In this document: piece by piece, positions 1 to 9,229 of the stretch | How positions within the stretch are numbered: the first letter of the stretch is position 1 | Layout of the letters: each line of letters starts with the position of its first letter | From: Sphingomonas sp. 7/4-4 | GTDB lineage: Bacteria > Pseudomonadota > Alphaproteobacteria > Sphingomonadales > Sphingomonadaceae | NCBI RefSeq assembly: GCF_027941955.1 | Contig: NZ_CP115960.1 | Coordinates: 2,046,001-2,110,000 of the forward strand | DNA: 64,000 bases | Direction of reading: 5' to 3' | Made by a program: the position numbers and the translations under genes | Notes under the pieces: generated by a model | Told to the model about the DNA's origin: nothing | Seen by the model: only the letters and a program-made list of their open reading frames with translations | The model's database searches: none

Positions 1-1407
1 ATCGTCATCCTCAACGACAACGATATGTCGATCGCGCCGCCGGTGGGCGGTCTTTCGGCCTATCTCGCGCGGACGGTTTCCTCTTCCAATTATCTGGGCC
101 TGCGCAACTTCGCTAAGCGGGCCATCCGCCGCATATCGCGCCGCGCCCATAACGCCGCCGAGAAGGCCGAGGAGTTTGCGCGGGGCTGGCCACGGGCGGC
201 ACCCTCTTCGAGGAGCTCGGTTTCTATTATGTCGGCCCGATCGACGGCCATAATCTCGACCATCTGATCCCGGTGCTCGAGAATGTCCGCGACAGCGAGC
301 ACGGCCCGATCCTCGTCCATGTCGTCACCCGGAAGGGCAAGGGCTATGCCCCGGCCGAAGCGGCGGCGGACAAATATCACGGCGTCCAGAAGTTCGACGT
401 GATCACCGGTGCGCAGGCCAAGGCACTGCCGGGGCCGCCGGCATACCAGAACGTCTTCGCCGATCAGCTGATCAAGGAAGCCGACGCGGATCCGCGAGAT
501 CGTCGCGATCACCGCCGCGATGCCCTCGGGCACCGGGCTCGACCGTTTCGGCAAGGCGCATCCGGACCGCACCTTCGATGTCGGCATCGCCGAGCAGCAC
601 GCCGTCACCTTCGCGGCAGGCCTCGCCGCGCAGGGCATGCGGCCGTTCTGCGCGATCTACTCGACCTTCCTCCAGCGCGCCTACGACCAGGTCGTCCACG
701 ACGTCGCGATCCAGAACCTGCCGGTCCGCTTCGCGATCGATCGCGCGGGCCTTGTCGGCGCCGACGGCGCGACGCACGCCGGCAGCTTCGACGTCACCTA
801 TCTGGCGACGCTTCCCAATTTTATCGTGATGGCCGCGGCCGACGAAGCCGAGCTGGTGCATATGACGCACACCGCGGCGCTTCATGACGACGGCCCGATC
901 GCGGTGCGCTATCCGCGCGGCAACGGGGTGGGCGTCGAGCTTCCCGCGGTTCCCGAGCGACTCGAGATCGGCAAGGGCCGCATGGTGCGCGAGGGCAAGA
1001 CGGTGGCGATCCTGTCGCTGGGGACAAGGCTGGCGGAAGCGCTCAAGGCGGCCGATGCACTGGAGGCCAAGGGCCTTTCAACCAGCGTCGCCGACCTGCG
1101 CTTCGCCAAGCCGCTCGACGAGGCGCTGATCCGCAAGCTGCTCACCAGCCACGAAGTGGCAGTGACGGTCGAGGAAGGTGCAGTCGGCGGCCTCGGCGCG
1201 CATGTGCTGACGATGGCGAGCGACCAGGGCCTGATCGATGCCGGTCTCAAGCTCCGCACGATGCGGCTGCCCGACATTTTCCAGGACCAGGACAAGCCCG
1301 ACCTCCAATATGCCGAAGCGGGCCTGAACGCCGAGAACATCGTCGACACGGTGCTGAAGGCGCTGCGCTACAACGAAGCCGCCGTAGCGGATGGGGCGCG
1401 TGCCTAA
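1..1407 (+). CDS. dxs: 1-deoxy-D-xylulose-5-phosphate synthase, 3' part, two frame breaks
   Basis: DXS condenses pyruvate and glyceraldehyde-3-phosphate with thiamine diphosphate in the first step of the cytosolic MEP isoprenoid pathway. The window opens inside the gene in frame 1; roughly 170 N-terminal residues are missing. Visible hallmarks are [47 protein letters not shown] and [16 protein letters not shown] (pyrimidine-binding domain), then the C-terminal transketolase domain ending at TAA 1405. The frame changes near 187 (one base lost in GGGGCTGG) and near 495-498 (two bases lost from a CG repeat, or one gained); the net change is a multiple of three and the family sequence is continuous across both. 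This is an essential pathway gene, so sequencing error is more likely than decay. Confidence 0.93.
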
Positions 1408-1419
1408 GGCCGCGGCCGG

Positions 1420-1459
1420 TTGAAAATCCACCATGTGCATGTTATGTACATGCACATGG
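1420..1459 (+). promoter_or_regulatory. Core promoter overlapped by a perfect 12-bp inverted repeat (putative operator)
   Basis: CCATGTGCATGT (1431-1442) and its exact reverse complement ACATGCACATGG (1448-1459) flank TATGT. A -35-like TTGAAA (1420-1425) and -10-like TATGTA (1443-1448) are spaced by 17 bp, so the palindrome covers the spacer, the -10 and the ATG at 1456. A start about 7 nt after the -10 would fall at 1455-1456, predicting a leaderless or nearly leaderless mRNA. The likely ligand is the ribbon-helix-helix protein encoded just downstream (inference). Confidence 0.7.
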
Positions 1460-1827
1460 CAACACAGCTCTCCGATCCTCGCTCCAGCCGCGTCGTCGTG
1501 CTGGTATCTCCGGCGGAGAAACGCCGGATCGCAGCCAATGCCGAGGCGGCGGACATGAGCGTGAGCGACTTCATGCGCACGGCTGCCGAGCGCTATAGCG
1601 AGCCCACGCCCGCCGAACAGGCGCTGATGCGCGACTTGCTCGCGCAGCTCGAGACGGCGAATGCACGCACCGAGACAGCGATGAACGAACTCGAGGCGGC
1701 TCGCGCATCGGCGGCCGCGTTCGACGAAGAGGCTTATCGTGCGAAGGTGCGTGAGGAACTGCTGGCGCGCACCGACATCGATTGGAACGCCTTGTCCGCC
1801 ATGCTCGCCGGCGGCGCGCGCCAATGA
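1456..1827 (+). CDS. Ribbon-helix-helix-like protein with coiled-coil tail
   Basis: A 123-residue protein with no family I can name securely. Residues about 10-45 (SRVVVLVSPAEKRRI, then two short helices with SVSDFMRTAAERY) look like a ribbon-helix-helix DNA-binding fold of the CopG/Arc kind; the rest is Ala/Glu/Leu-rich predicted coiled coil. I chose ATG 1456 over an upstream TTG at 1420 because the TTG lies in the -35 element and the intervening residues are encoded by the palindrome. The stop overlaps the next gene as ATGA, so the two are translationally coupled. Autoregulation through the overlapping palindrome is plausible. It could instead be the DNA-binding half of an addiction-like pair, but no recognisable toxin is present. 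Confidence 0.72.
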   Translation: MATQLSDPRSSRVVVLVSPAEKRRIAANAEAADMSVSDFMRTAAERYSEPTPAEQALMRDLLAQLETANARTETAMNELEAARASAAAFDEEAYRAKVREELLARTDIDWNALSAMLAGGARQ

Positions 1828-2024
1828 GCTTCTGGACCGACGCGCTCCGCGCGCTCCAGCAAGTCACATTGCTTCAGCACAAGGTCGAGCAGGCGCTGAC
1901 TACGGCCGAGGAAGCCCGCCGCCATTCGATCGAGACGCGCGAGCGGCTGATCAGGCTCGAAACGCTGATCGACATCGCGATGAAGCGCAACGTTGCGCCG
2001 CCCCTCCAGCTTCCCGAAAACTGA
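1824..2024 (+). CDS. Small coiled-coil protein, function unknown
   Basis: A 66-residue protein starting at the ATG that overlaps the stop of the ribbon-helix-helix gene (ATGA, 1824-1827). It begins MSFWTDALRALQQV and is almost wholly amphipathic helix rich in Gln, Glu, Arg and Leu, predicted to form a coiled coil, with a short Pro-rich tail. No signal peptide, membrane segment or catalytic motif is visible. Overlap and matching coiled-coil character suggest it partners the upstream protein, perhaps modulating its DNA binding; this is inference only. Confidence 0.6.
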   Translation: MSFWTDALRALQQVTLLQHKVEQALTTAEEARRHSIETRERLIRLETLIDIAMKRNVAPPLQLPEN

Positions 2025-2100
2025 GCGCCGGCGCAACGGCGATGCCTTCGGGCGCCTAGCTTTTGGGCGGGGCAGCGCCTAAACCGGCGCCGTGCTCCAG

Positions 2101-3122
2101 ATGCCCTCGCCCCCTCCTCCGCCCGCCCCCGCGCTCTTGCCACCTGGCTCTATTTCGTCGCGGCGTTGATCGTGCTGATGGTCGTGATCGGCGGAATCAC
2201 CAGGCTCACCGAATCCGGCCTCTCGATCACCCAGTGGAAGCCGATCTCGGGGATCGTGCCGCCGCTCAATGATGCGCAATGGCAGGCCGAGTTCGCCAAT
2301 TACAAGCGCATCCCCGAATATCAGCAGCTCAACCAGGGCATGACGCTCGCCGGGTTCAAGGCGATCTTCTTCTGGGAATATTTCCATCGATTGCTCGGCC
2401 GGCTGATCGGCCTCGCATTCGCGGTGCCGCTCATCTGGTTCGCGGTCCGCCGACAAATCCCGCGCGGCTATGGCTGGCGGCTGGTGGCGCTGCTCGCATT
2501 GGGCGGGCTGCAGGGCGCGATCGGCTGGTGGATGGTCAAGTCGGGGCTGAGCGTCCGCACCGATGTCAGCCATGTCCGCCTCGCGGTGCACTTGCTCGTG
2601 GCGCTGTTCACACTGGCGGGCGTCGTCTGGACCGCGCTCGATCTGCGCACGCTTGCCCGAAATCCGCAGGCCCGCCCGGCGCGTTTGACCGAATTGGCCG
2701 CCATCACCGGCGCAATCCTGTTCGTCCAGTTGCTGTTCGGCGCGCTAGTTGCCGGGCTAAATGCCGGGTTGGTGACCGATCAATGGCCGCTGATGAACGG
2801 CCGCTTCTTCCCCGGTGCGACAGTCGCCGGCCGGCCATTCCTCGACGCGTTGTTCAACGATCCCGCGATCGTCCATTTCGTCCATCGCTGGTGGGCATGG
2901 GTGACGGTCGCCGCGCTGATCGTGCTGGCCCGCGCCACCCGCGCCATGGATCGCCGCGCCTCGATCGCGATCCACACCGCGTTCGGTCTCCAGATCCTGC
3001 TCGGCATCGCGACGGTGATGTCGGGCATGAACATCACGCTCGCCGCCCTCCATCAGCTCACCGGCGCATTGCTCGTCATCGCCACGACATGGGGCGCACA
3101 CGCAGTCGGCCGGCGCGGATGA
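2101..3122 (+). CDS. ctaA: Heme A synthase (COX15/CtaA), start region frameshifted
   Basis: CtaA oxidises the C8 methyl of heme O to give heme A for aa3-type cytochrome oxidase, in the inner membrane. Recognisable blocks are GGITRLTESGLSITQW, WEYFHRLLGRLIG, a DVSHVRLAVH block (His heme ligands) and a second-half LIGALVAGLNAG-like block, with about eight hydrophobic segments. Read as printed, the frame opens only at TTG 2166, after the first transmembrane segment has begun. Restoring one C in the CCCCC at 2126-2130 joins ATG 2101 to RALATWLYFVAAL and gives 340 residues, the normal size, so I start there. The stop overlaps cutA (ATGA). Confidence 0.9.
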
Positions 3123-3433
3123 GCGATATCGCGCTCCTGTTCTCGACCTTTCCCAGCCGGGTCGAGGCAGCGCGCGTCGCCGAGACCGTGCTGACCGAGC
3201 GGCTTGCCGCCTGTGTGAACATCCTCGGCCCCTGTCATTCGATCTATCGCTGGCAGGGCGCCGTCGAGCGGAGCGACGAAGTCCCCGCATTGTTCAAGAC
3301 GACCTCGCAGCTCGCCGGCCAATTGCGCGACCGTATCGCCGCGCTCCATCCCTATGACCTTCCGACCATCGAAGCCTGGCCGGTGAGCGCCGCCGCGGCG
3401 GTGAGCGACTGGATCGCCGCGGAGACCGGCTGA
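3119..3433 (+). CDS. cutA: Divalent-cation tolerance protein CutA
   Basis: A 104-residue protein of the small trimeric CutA1 family, known for copper tolerance and signalling-like ferredoxin folds. The N-terminal ALLFSTFPSRVEAARVAETVLTERLAACVNI block, the IYRWQGAVE strand and the HPYDLPTIEAWPV block are diagnostic. ATG 3119 overlaps the ctaA stop and its own TGA is immediately followed by the ATG of the next gene, indicating a three-gene operon. The biochemical role of CutA is poorly defined even in well-studied bacteria, so linkage to ctaA, a gene for the copper-containing oxidase, is suggestive only. Confidence 0.93.
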   Translation: MSDIALLFSTFPSRVEAARVAETVLTERLAACVNILGPCHSIYRWQGAVERSDEVPALFKTTSQLAGQLRDRIAALHPYDLPTIEAWPVSAAAAVSDWIAAETG

Positions 3434-4273
3434 ATGCTGCTCGCGGCCGTCCTGCTCCAGGCGAGCATCGCCGCGCCCGCCTTCGCGCCGCCATTGGGCA
3501 CGCCGCTGCGCATCGTCACCGAACGGATCGAGACCTCACCGGCCGAGCGGCGCTATCGGCTCGAGCGGCTGGTCCGCTTCAGCAGGGAGGGTGCCGGCTA
3601 TCGCGCCGAAGCGGTGTTGCTCACCAATGCCAGCGCCGCGCCGGAAGCCTTGGGCAATCTTGTCGAGCGCGGCCTTTCGGCACTCGCCGGCCGCACTATC
3701 GTACTGCACCTCGACGAACGCGGACAGGTAACGACGGTCGACGAGATGGCGGCTTTGTGGGAACGCGTCTGCCAGCGCATCGCCGAGGCCGCCGCCACCC
3801 GGCCCGGCCTTTCTGCCGACGCGGCATCCGCCAAGCTTGTCGCGCCGTTACGCGCGCTTCCGCCCGAACGGCAGCGCGCGCTCCTCGCCACGCTCGTCAC
3901 CGCGGCGATCATGACCGACCCTCGGGAGCCCCCGGGCAGCTTTATCCCGGTCCGGCTGCCTGGCGCCTCCCCGTTCGGCACCCCCGTCACGCTCGAAGGC
4001 ACGCGCCGTACTGCCACTGCCGATAACGGACTGATCCGGGCTTCCACCACTGCGTCGGCGACCATCGATCTGCCCGCACAGGCCGGCGCGCCGGCGCGCA
4101 CCGGCTCGGTGTCGCTCGATCGGCAGCGTGCGTTCGATCCGCGGACCGGGATGCTCAGCACGGCCACCGATACCATTCGCAACGTCAACGGAACCGGGCC
4201 GGCGGCGCGCGAAACGCTGCTCGTCACGCGCATCCGCATCGAGAATGCGGACTCCGCCGCCTGGCCGGATTAA
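3434..4273 (+). CDS. Exported protein of unknown function
   Basis: A 279-residue protein starting directly after the cutA stop. Residues 1 to about 17 form a signal peptide (MLLAAVLLQASIAAPAFA, cleavage after AFA). The mature part has a beta-rich N-terminal region, a central helical region around residues 95-165 and a C-terminal beta-rich part with several Thr/Ala-rich strands. The pattern resembles periplasmic lipid- or polymer-interacting proteins but I recognise no family or catalytic motif. Context with ctaA and cutA would fit a periplasmic accessory, without direct support. Confidence 0.75.
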   Translation: MLLAAVLLQASIAAPAFAPPLGTPLRIVTERIETSPAERRYRLERLVRFSREGAGYRAEAVLLTNASAAPEALGNLVERGLSALAGRTIVLHLDERGQVTTVDEMAALWERVCQRIAEAAATRPGLSADAASAKLVAPLRALPPERQRALLATLVTAAIMTDPREPPGSFIPVRLPGASPFGTPVTLEGTRRTATADNGLIRASTTASATIDLPAQAGAPARTGSVSLDRQRAFDPRTGMLSTATDTIRNVNGTGPAARETLLVTRIRIENADSAAWPD

Positions 4274-4278
4274 TTGAT

Positions 4279-4292
4279 GGTATTATAATACC
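4279..4292. promoter_or_regulatory. Perfect AT-rich 14-bp palindrome
   Basis: GGTATTATAATACC is its own reverse complement and stands out as AT-rich in a GC-rich gap between the exported-protein stop (4273) and rplM. It contains a consensus TATAAT, but no TTGACA-like element at 16-18 bp upstream. It could be an operator or an AT-rich promoter core. Confidence 0.5.
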
Positions 4293-4315
4293 CGTCAGCA
4301 AACGCCCCGATTTGC

Positions 4316-4344
4316 TTGACTTTCGGGAGCACCTCAGCCAAATG
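4316..4344 (+). promoter_or_regulatory. Candidate rplM-rpsI promoter
   Basis: TTGACT (4316-4321) followed after 17 bp by CAAATG (4339-4344), about 65 bp before the rplM start. The -35 is close to consensus while the -10 is weak, which is common in GC-rich alphaproteobacteria. Confidence 0.4.
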
Positions 4345-4409
4345 CCCGCCAGACCGCGCTGGCCGGAAGGCTGGCGCGCTTGCATTTAAACCTCGAAAGG
4401 TCACAGGCC

Positions 4410-4889
4410 ATGAAGGCGCTGATGAAGACCACAAAGTCGGTGAAGCCGGCCGAAGTGGAGAAGAAGTGGCACATCGTCGATGCCGACGGCCTGGTGGTCG
4501 GTCGTGCAGCGACGATCATCGCCAACGTGCTGCGCGGCAAGCACAAGACGAGCTTCACCCCGCACGTCGATTGCGGCGACAATGTCGTCGTCATCAACGC
4601 CGACAAGATCCGTTTCACCGGCAAGAAGCTGGCGAACAAGGTCTATTACAAGCACACCGGCTATGCCGGCGGCATCAAGGAAATCACCGCGGGCAAGGTG
4701 CTCGAGGGTCGTTTCCCGGAGCGCGTGCTCGAAAAGGCCGTTGAGCGCATGATCCCGCGCGGCCCGCTCGGCCGCCAGCAGATGCGCAACCTGCGCATCT
4801 TCGCCGGCACCGAGCATCCGCACGCCGCGCAGAACCCCGAAGTCCTCGACATCGCGTCGATGAACCGCAAGAACAAGGTGGGCGCATAA
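4410..4889 (+). CDS. rplM: 50S ribosomal protein L13
   Basis: L13 is an early-assembling large-subunit protein that contacts 23S rRNA. The 159-residue product carries the family blocks [40 protein letters not shown] and [20 protein letters not shown], ending in a basic HPHAAQNP segment. I use ATG 4410 ([13 protein letters not shown]) rather than an in-frame upstream ATG because family members start near KT-x-S. The TAA overlaps the rpsI start by one base (TAATG), the usual rplM-rpsI operon. Confidence 0.97.
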   Translation: MKALMKTTKSVKPAEVEKKWHIVDADGLVVGRAATIIANVLRGKHKTSFTPHVDCGDNVVVINADKIRFTGKKLANKVYYKHTGYAGGIKEITAGKVLEGRFPERVLEKAVERMIPRGPLGRQQMRNLRIFAGTEHPHAAQNPEVLDIASMNRKNKVGA

Positions 4890-5428
4890 TGTCCGACAAC
4901 CGCCAGTCCCTTTCCGATCTCGGCGCCATCGCCGCCGGTGAAGCGCCCGCGGGCGTTCCGGCCAGCGCCGACGACTATCTGAACGCACCGGCCGCTGCGC
5001 CCGTGTCGACCACGCCGCTGCGCGAGAAGATCATCGACAGCCTCGGCCGCGCTTATGCGACCGGCCGCCGCAAGGACGCCGTCGCCCGCGTGTGGATCAA
5101 GCCGGGCACCGGCAAGATCACGATCAACGGCCGCGATCAGGAAGTCTATTTCGCGCGTCCGACGCTGCGCCTCGTCATCAACCAGCCGTTCGGCGTCGCC
5201 GAGCGCGTGGGCCAGTATGACGTGGTTTGCACCGTCAAGGGCGGCGGGCTTTCGGGCCAGGCCGGCGCAGTCAAGCACGGCATCAGCCAGGCGCTGACCC
5301 GCTTCGAGCCGGTGCTCCGCGCGCCGGTCAAGGCCGCCGGCTTCCTGACCCGCGACAGCCGCACCGTCGAGCGCAAGAAGTACGGCCGCGCCAAGGCGCG
5401 TCGCAGCTTCCAGTTCTCGAAGCGCTAA
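4889..5428 (+). CDS. rpsI: 30S ribosomal protein S9 with N-terminal extension
   Basis: S9 lies in the small-subunit head and its C-terminal tail reaches the P-site tRNA. The conserved part starts near residue 54 ([17 protein letters not shown]) and ends with the canonical basic tail SFQFSKR. Length is 179 residues against about 130 in E. coli; the additional 50 N-terminal residues are Ala/Pro/Ser-rich and acidic, as in other sphingomonads. ATG 4889 overlaps the rplM stop. A bidirectional hairpin terminator follows at 5453. Confidence 0.97.
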   Translation: MSDNRQSLSDLGAIAAGEAPAGVPASADDYLNAPAAAPVSTTPLREKIIDSLGRAYATGRRKDAVARVWIKPGTGKITINGRDQEVYFARPTLRLVINQPFGVAERVGQYDVVCTVKGGGLSGQAGAVKHGISQALTRFEPVLRAPVKAAGFLTRDSRTVERKKYGRAKARRSFQFSKR

Positions 5429-5924
5429 GCTTCAAGCTCAGGCAAAACGATGGGGCGGTCCGGCAACGGGCCGCCCTTTCTCTTGCGCGCTCGCCCAGGA
5501 CGAGGACCGTGTTGAAGACCAAGCCGCCCACGGCGCCGTAGCCACCGGCATAGCCGGCGAGCCGAGCGATCTCCCGAATATCATCGGCGTTCTGGGCAGT
5601 GGCGATCGTGAAGCCACCGAACAGCAGCGCGAACGGTGTCGCTCCTATCAAGAACCCCCAAATGATCGCGCTTACCCACCCAACGCGCCAGTGCGGTACC
5701 AGCGCCAGATACAAAGGCACGCCCATTAAAAGCATATGGGCGAATGCAATCGGAAGAGCGAACACAGCGACCAGCAGGAACATCGCGGGATTGAGTGGCA
5801 AAGGCGACGCGTCACCCGTGAGCGCCACCGCGACCACTACCGAACCGAGGAGCCCCGATATGAGGGACGACATCAGGAACGCCCCCAAAAGATAGCGCGG
5901 AGACTTGGTATCCGGATCCGTCAT
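5328..5924 (-). CDS. Polytopic membrane protein, last gene of the DUF4166 operon; C-terminus uncertain
   Basis: The first 150 residues hold about four to five hydrophobic segments (for example [71 protein letters not shown]). I recognise no family. ATG 5924 overlaps the stop of the saccharopine-dehydrogenase-like gene (ATGA), so it is translationally coupled to that operon. As printed, the frame runs on through the rpsI terminator and about 100 bp antisense to rpsI with a Cys/Arg/Ser-rich tail. A two-base loss in the GCGCGC near 5490 would instead give a stop near 5447. I trust the N-terminal 150 residues only. Confidence 0.6.
   Translation of the reverse strand: MTDPDTKSPRYLLGAFLMSSLISGLLGSVVVAVALTGDASPLPLNPAMFLLVAVFALPIAFAHMLLMGVPLYLALVPHWRVGWVSAIIWGFLIGATPFALLFGGFTIATAQNADDIREIARLAGYAGGYGAVGGLVFNTVLVLGERARERAARCRTAPSFCLSLKLSASRTGSCDAPWRGRTSCARRCGCRGSGSRRP
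5453..5480 (+). terminator. Rho-independent terminator of rplM-rpsI
   Basis: GGGCGGTCC (5453-5461), six-base loop, GGGCCGCCC (5468-5476), then TTTCTCTT. It lies 25 bp after the rpsI stop and may also act on the convergent minus-strand gene. Confidence 0.8.
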
Positions 5925-7530
5925 GCGAGGTGCTCCAGCCAGCCGGTGTAATTAATGACGGGGCCGATCAGCGGCAGCGCGACCTGAACCTCGAAGTGGA
6001 AGCGTCCAGCCTCGTCCCATTCGCGCGCTTCGATGCGTGGTCCGAGCACGCGCGGCATGGGGATGCTGAATGCAGTCCAGCCCCGCAACCCCATCCGCAG
6101 CCCGGTTTCATCCGCAGGGAGATCGAAGACGAAGCGCAGCGGGCCAAATCGCTCGGCGACACCTTCTCCGGCTTGCGAAAGTTCGCTGGCGAAGCGGTGC
6201 CCGCCAAAGTCCCGGTCCAGCGTTCCTTGCCGCCGCGTTCCGCAAAGCCGACATGGACCGGATAGTCCCCTCCGGTGGAAAGCGCATGATGCCGCCGATC
6301 AGCCGTGCGAGCGGATGGTTGCCGCGCTTCACCCTCCCTCGCCCGCCGCGCCGCCGTCGCCATTCACTTCATGCATCGCGCGAACCGCGGCCGGCAGCGC
6401 GTCGAAGCGTGGTCCCATCGCGCGGGCATAAAGCGGGGACACTTCGCGCTCGCGCGTCTCGTGGCGCATCGCGAGTGGTGCGAAGAGAGGTTCGAACTGG
6501 TCAAGCGTCAACAGCCCGGCTGCATCACGCGCACCGGGCGCGACGCGGCCTGCCAATATCTCCTCGGCCAGGATCAGGGCCGCAAAAATCGGGATCTCCG
6601 GCCCGTCGCCGCGGCTGGCGACCAGGGTCCACTGCCGCTCGACTCGCCCCCGCGCAGCGTGACCGACATCGCCGAGCAATCGCTGCCGATTCGCCGCGTC
6701 AGCCGCTGGAGCGGGATCAGCCAGCGTGCGGCGCGATCGAGCGAGGCGGCCCAGCCCCAGCGCGCCGGCCAGCTGGCCAGCCACAATGCCAGCATCTGAA
6801 AGCCCAGCTCGGTCCCCGCGCGAAAGGTCACCGCCGGGCGTCCGGGCAGCATCGCAGGCAGCAGGTCATGCGCCGGCACGTCGGCCAGTGCTACCCAGCG
6901 ACGCAGCACCGGCTGACCCGCCACTGCGAAGCGCACCCGGCGCAGCTCCTGCCAGCCATATCCCACGCTCCAGCGCCGTCCGCGCCACAGCCGCAGCGGC
7001 TTGCCGACATAGCTCAGGATCGCACGCGCCACCGATGCGCCGCCCACCGCGCGGTTCGACGCGCTGATTACGATCTCGACCTGTGCGACCGATTCCATGC
7101 CGTCCGCCAGCCTGCGCGCCACCGCGCCGGACAGTGCCGGCTCGCTGGAAGCGCCGGCGATCACTGCGATCCCGGCCGCCTTCGCCGCCTTGTCCAGCCC
7201 GCCGATCCCCGTGACGAATCCGCGTGCGTCGGCGAGGTCGAGATAGGATATCCGCATCGCGACACAGGCTTCGGGAACGGTGTAGCCACTGTTCTGGAAC
7301 GGGCCCGCAGCGTCGATCACCAGATCGGGCCGGATGCGCGCCATCGCCATCCCGATGCCGTTGGTGCGATCGGCCACCACGGCCTCGCAACCGACGAGCC
7401 CCGCGCAGAACGCGGCGCCCTTCTCCGCGCTGCGCCCGGCGACCACCACTTCGTGCCCGGCCGCGAGCAGCCGCCGCGTCAGCCGCGCGCCGAAGCCGCC
7501 ATAGCCGCCGATGACGAGGATGCGGCTCAC
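5921..7530 (-). CDS. Saccharopine-dehydrogenase-like NAD(P)-binding protein fused to DUF4166, four frame breaks
   Basis: The GTG start at 7530 leads into SRILVIGGYGGFGARLTRRLL, a Rossmann nucleotide-binding site as in saccharopine dehydrogenase-like oxidoreductases (residues 1 to about 120). About residues 370-537 form a DUF4166 domain (HEVNGDGGAAGEG, KERWTRDFGG, SELSQAGEGVAERFGPL, LRGWTAFSIPMP, LPLIGPVINYTGWLE). One base is missing at each of 6647-6651 (CCCCC), 6331-6338, 6267-6270 (CCCC) and 6214-6215; with them restored the protein is 537 residues. The start overlaps the DCC gene (GTGA) and the stop overlaps the membrane-protein gene (ATGA). Substrate unknown; a redox enzyme acting on a small carbonyl compound is a reasonable guess. 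Confidence 0.82.
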
Positions 7531-7922
7531 AGGATGCGGCTCCGCTGCGCCGCGTCGGGCAGCCAGCAAGTCTCGCGGCGCCCGAACAGCCGGTAGCGAT
7601 GCCGCGCCACCCACCGATAGCCCGGATCGCGCCACGCCCTGGGGACGATGCCGAATACTCCTGCGGCGCGCCACGGCCAGCCCAGCGCCCGCCAGATCGC
7701 GAGGATCGCATCGCTGTCGCGCAGCGCCCGATCGCCCTCGACGAGGATCAGCGTGTCGGGGTCGGCCGGATCTATCCCGAACGAGCGATAGATCGCCACG
7801 CCAGCTTCGCTCTGCATCGAGGCGAGCAGGAAGTGTCCGGCACGATCATGGCGCAGCACGAACTGTGCATGGCCTGAGCACAATACGCACATCGCGTCGA
7901 AGACGATGACCCGCCGGGTCAC
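7527..7922 (-). CDS. DCC-family thiol-disulfide oxidoreductase-like protein
   Basis: A 131-residue protein of the DCC family (DUF393), named for the N-terminal Asp-x-x-Cys-x-x-Cys motif, here VIVFDAMCVLCSGHAQFV near residues 5-20. Later family features are DTLILVEGDRALRDSDAIL and a C-terminal WVARHRYRLFGRRETCWLP. The thioredoxin-like fold suggests a redox role but no member has a well-established substrate. The GTG start overlaps the DUF4166 stop and the stop overlaps the next GTG, so it sits in the middle of a coupled operon. Confidence 0.88.
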   Translation of the reverse strand: MTRRVIVFDAMCVLCSGHAQFVLRHDRAGHFLLASMQSEAGVAIYRSFGIDPADPDTLILVEGDRALRDSDAILAIWRALGWPWRAAGVFGIVPRAWRDPGYRWVARHRYRLFGRRETCWLPDAAQRSRIL

Positions 7923-8602
7923 GCGGCTTCCTGCGGATCGGCGAATATCGCGAGCTGGTGAACGAGTTCGCCCAGCCACGGATGGACGAGATCGAGCGTG
8001 AAGGCGAAATGGCCGCGCCCCAGATCGGTGTGGCCGACGACCAGATGCCCCAGCACCGCATTCGGGATGCGCAGCCGCACCGGGCCGAGCCGCACGAAAT
8101 AATGGTCGCTGACGAACAGCAACGCACCGCCCGCTTCCTCGAGCCGCAGTGCGATGCCGAGCCCGAGCCCCAGATACTCCTCGAGCCCCGTTGGTCCTGC
8201 GAACCTTTTCGCACTGTGGATAACCTGTGGAAAACCGTGGCGCCGGCCATATTGGCGAGTCCAATACTGGTTCCAGCCGTCTTCGTCCGCAGTCACGCTG
8301 ACGCTCGCCGCGACGCCGGTATCGGTGCCGAGCGGCAGCGGTGCCCCCACCAGCCGGGCGAGCTGGGCGAACAGCCAGCCCGCCCGGCTCATCCGGCACT
8401 CGGCGACTTCGCCGACATAGGTCACGCAAGCGCCCTCCCCGATCTTGCGGAGGAAACGCCGGCGCACCGCGGGCGGGAGGAACAGCCAGCGCGTGCCCAG
8501 CAACCGCGCGAACGGGCTGTCGCCCTCGGCCCGCACCGGCGCGACAGGCGGCTGCCACGCCGCATAACGCGCCATTCCTGCGACTTCGACTGCGATCCCC
8601 AT
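7919..8602 (-). CDS. Stand-alone DUF4166 protein
   Basis: A 227-residue protein matching the DUF4166 pattern: SPFARLLGTRW, LPPAVRRRFLRKI, VYVGEVAECRMSRAGWL-type block, PLPLGTDTGVAASVSV, WTRQYGRRHGFPQVIHSAKRF, GPTGLEEYLGLGLGIAL and a C-terminal TLDLVHPWLGELVHQLAIF. No signal peptide or membrane segment is visible. It lies two bases after the corrected stop of the regulator gene and overlaps the DCC gene by four bases. A second DUF4166 copy is fused to the oxidoreductase in the same operon, implying two related binding modules that work together or on successive intermediates. Confidence 0.86.
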   Translation of the reverse strand: MGIAVEVAGMARYAAWQPPVAPVRAEGDSPFARLLGTRWLFLPPAVRRRFLRKIGEGACVTYVGEVAECRMSRAGWLFAQLARLVGAPLPLGTDTGVAASVSVTADEDGWNQYWTRQYGRRHGFPQVIHSAKRFAGPTGLEEYLGLGLGIALRLEEAGGALLFVSDHYFVRLGPVRLRIPNAVLGHLVVGHTDLGRGHFAFTLDLVHPWLGELVHQLAIFADPQEAA

Positions 8603-8604
8603 TG

Positions 8605-9229
8605 TCAGCTCTTTCTGTAGAAACCGAAATTACCGGGCGCGACGATGCCACCCGCTTCTCGACTCAGCTCTCCTTCGAACGTCCCCCGGCAGGAACGACA
8701 GCACCCGCTTGCCCATCTTGATCAAGAGCATCAGCCGGTTCGGCGGGATCGCGATCATCTGCTGGTACCAGTCGTCGACCGTCACCACGAAATCGTGCAT
8801 CGCCGAGATCCGCTCGCGTGCGACCCGGCTGATCCGCGGATCGGCCTTGGCCTCGTCGGTGCATATGCGGAGCGCGGCAACGGCAGGATCGATCTCGCGC
8901 TCCTTGCGGCCCTGCGCGATCCGGGTGAGCATCTGCATCAGGTCCACCTCGGCCTCATAATGATCGCGGCGCTCGCCCATCACCGGCACCCGCCGGATCA
9001 GCTTCCAGCCGAGCAGTTCCTTGAGGCTGTTCGAGGTGTTGCTCCGCGCGATCCGCAGCGTGTCGCTGATCTCCTCGGCATTGAGCGGACGATCGCTCAG
9101 ATAGAGCAGCGCATGGATCTGCGCGACCGAGCGATTGACGCCCCATTGCCCACCCATCTCGCCCCAGTGCAGCACGAACTGCTGGACCGCCGTGGGGAGC
9201 ATCGCACTTTCGTCTGTTATTTCTGTCAT
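8605..9229 (-). CDS. GbsR/MarR-family transcriptional regulator, C-terminal frame break
   Basis: A winged-helix regulator of about 207 residues. Key segments are VQQFVLHWGEMGGQWGVNRSVAQIHALLYLSDRPLNAEEI and the recognition-helix region LRIARSNTSNSLKELLGWKLI, typical of GbsR-like MarR relatives, followed by a helical dimerisation region. As printed, the frame passes into a basic tail near 8687. Shifting frame at CCCCC 8683-8687 gives TFEGELSREAGG...GNFGFYRKS and a stop at 8605, two bases before the DUF4166 ATG, so I prefer that end. The ATG lies inside a perfect 20-bp palindrome, which points to autoregulation of the whole operon. Confidence 0.85.

Noticed and set aside
5921-7530. Calling the DUF4166 fusion a pseudogene
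   Set aside because: All four breaks are single-base losses in G/C runs and the domain continues seamlessly; identical lesions hit essential genes.
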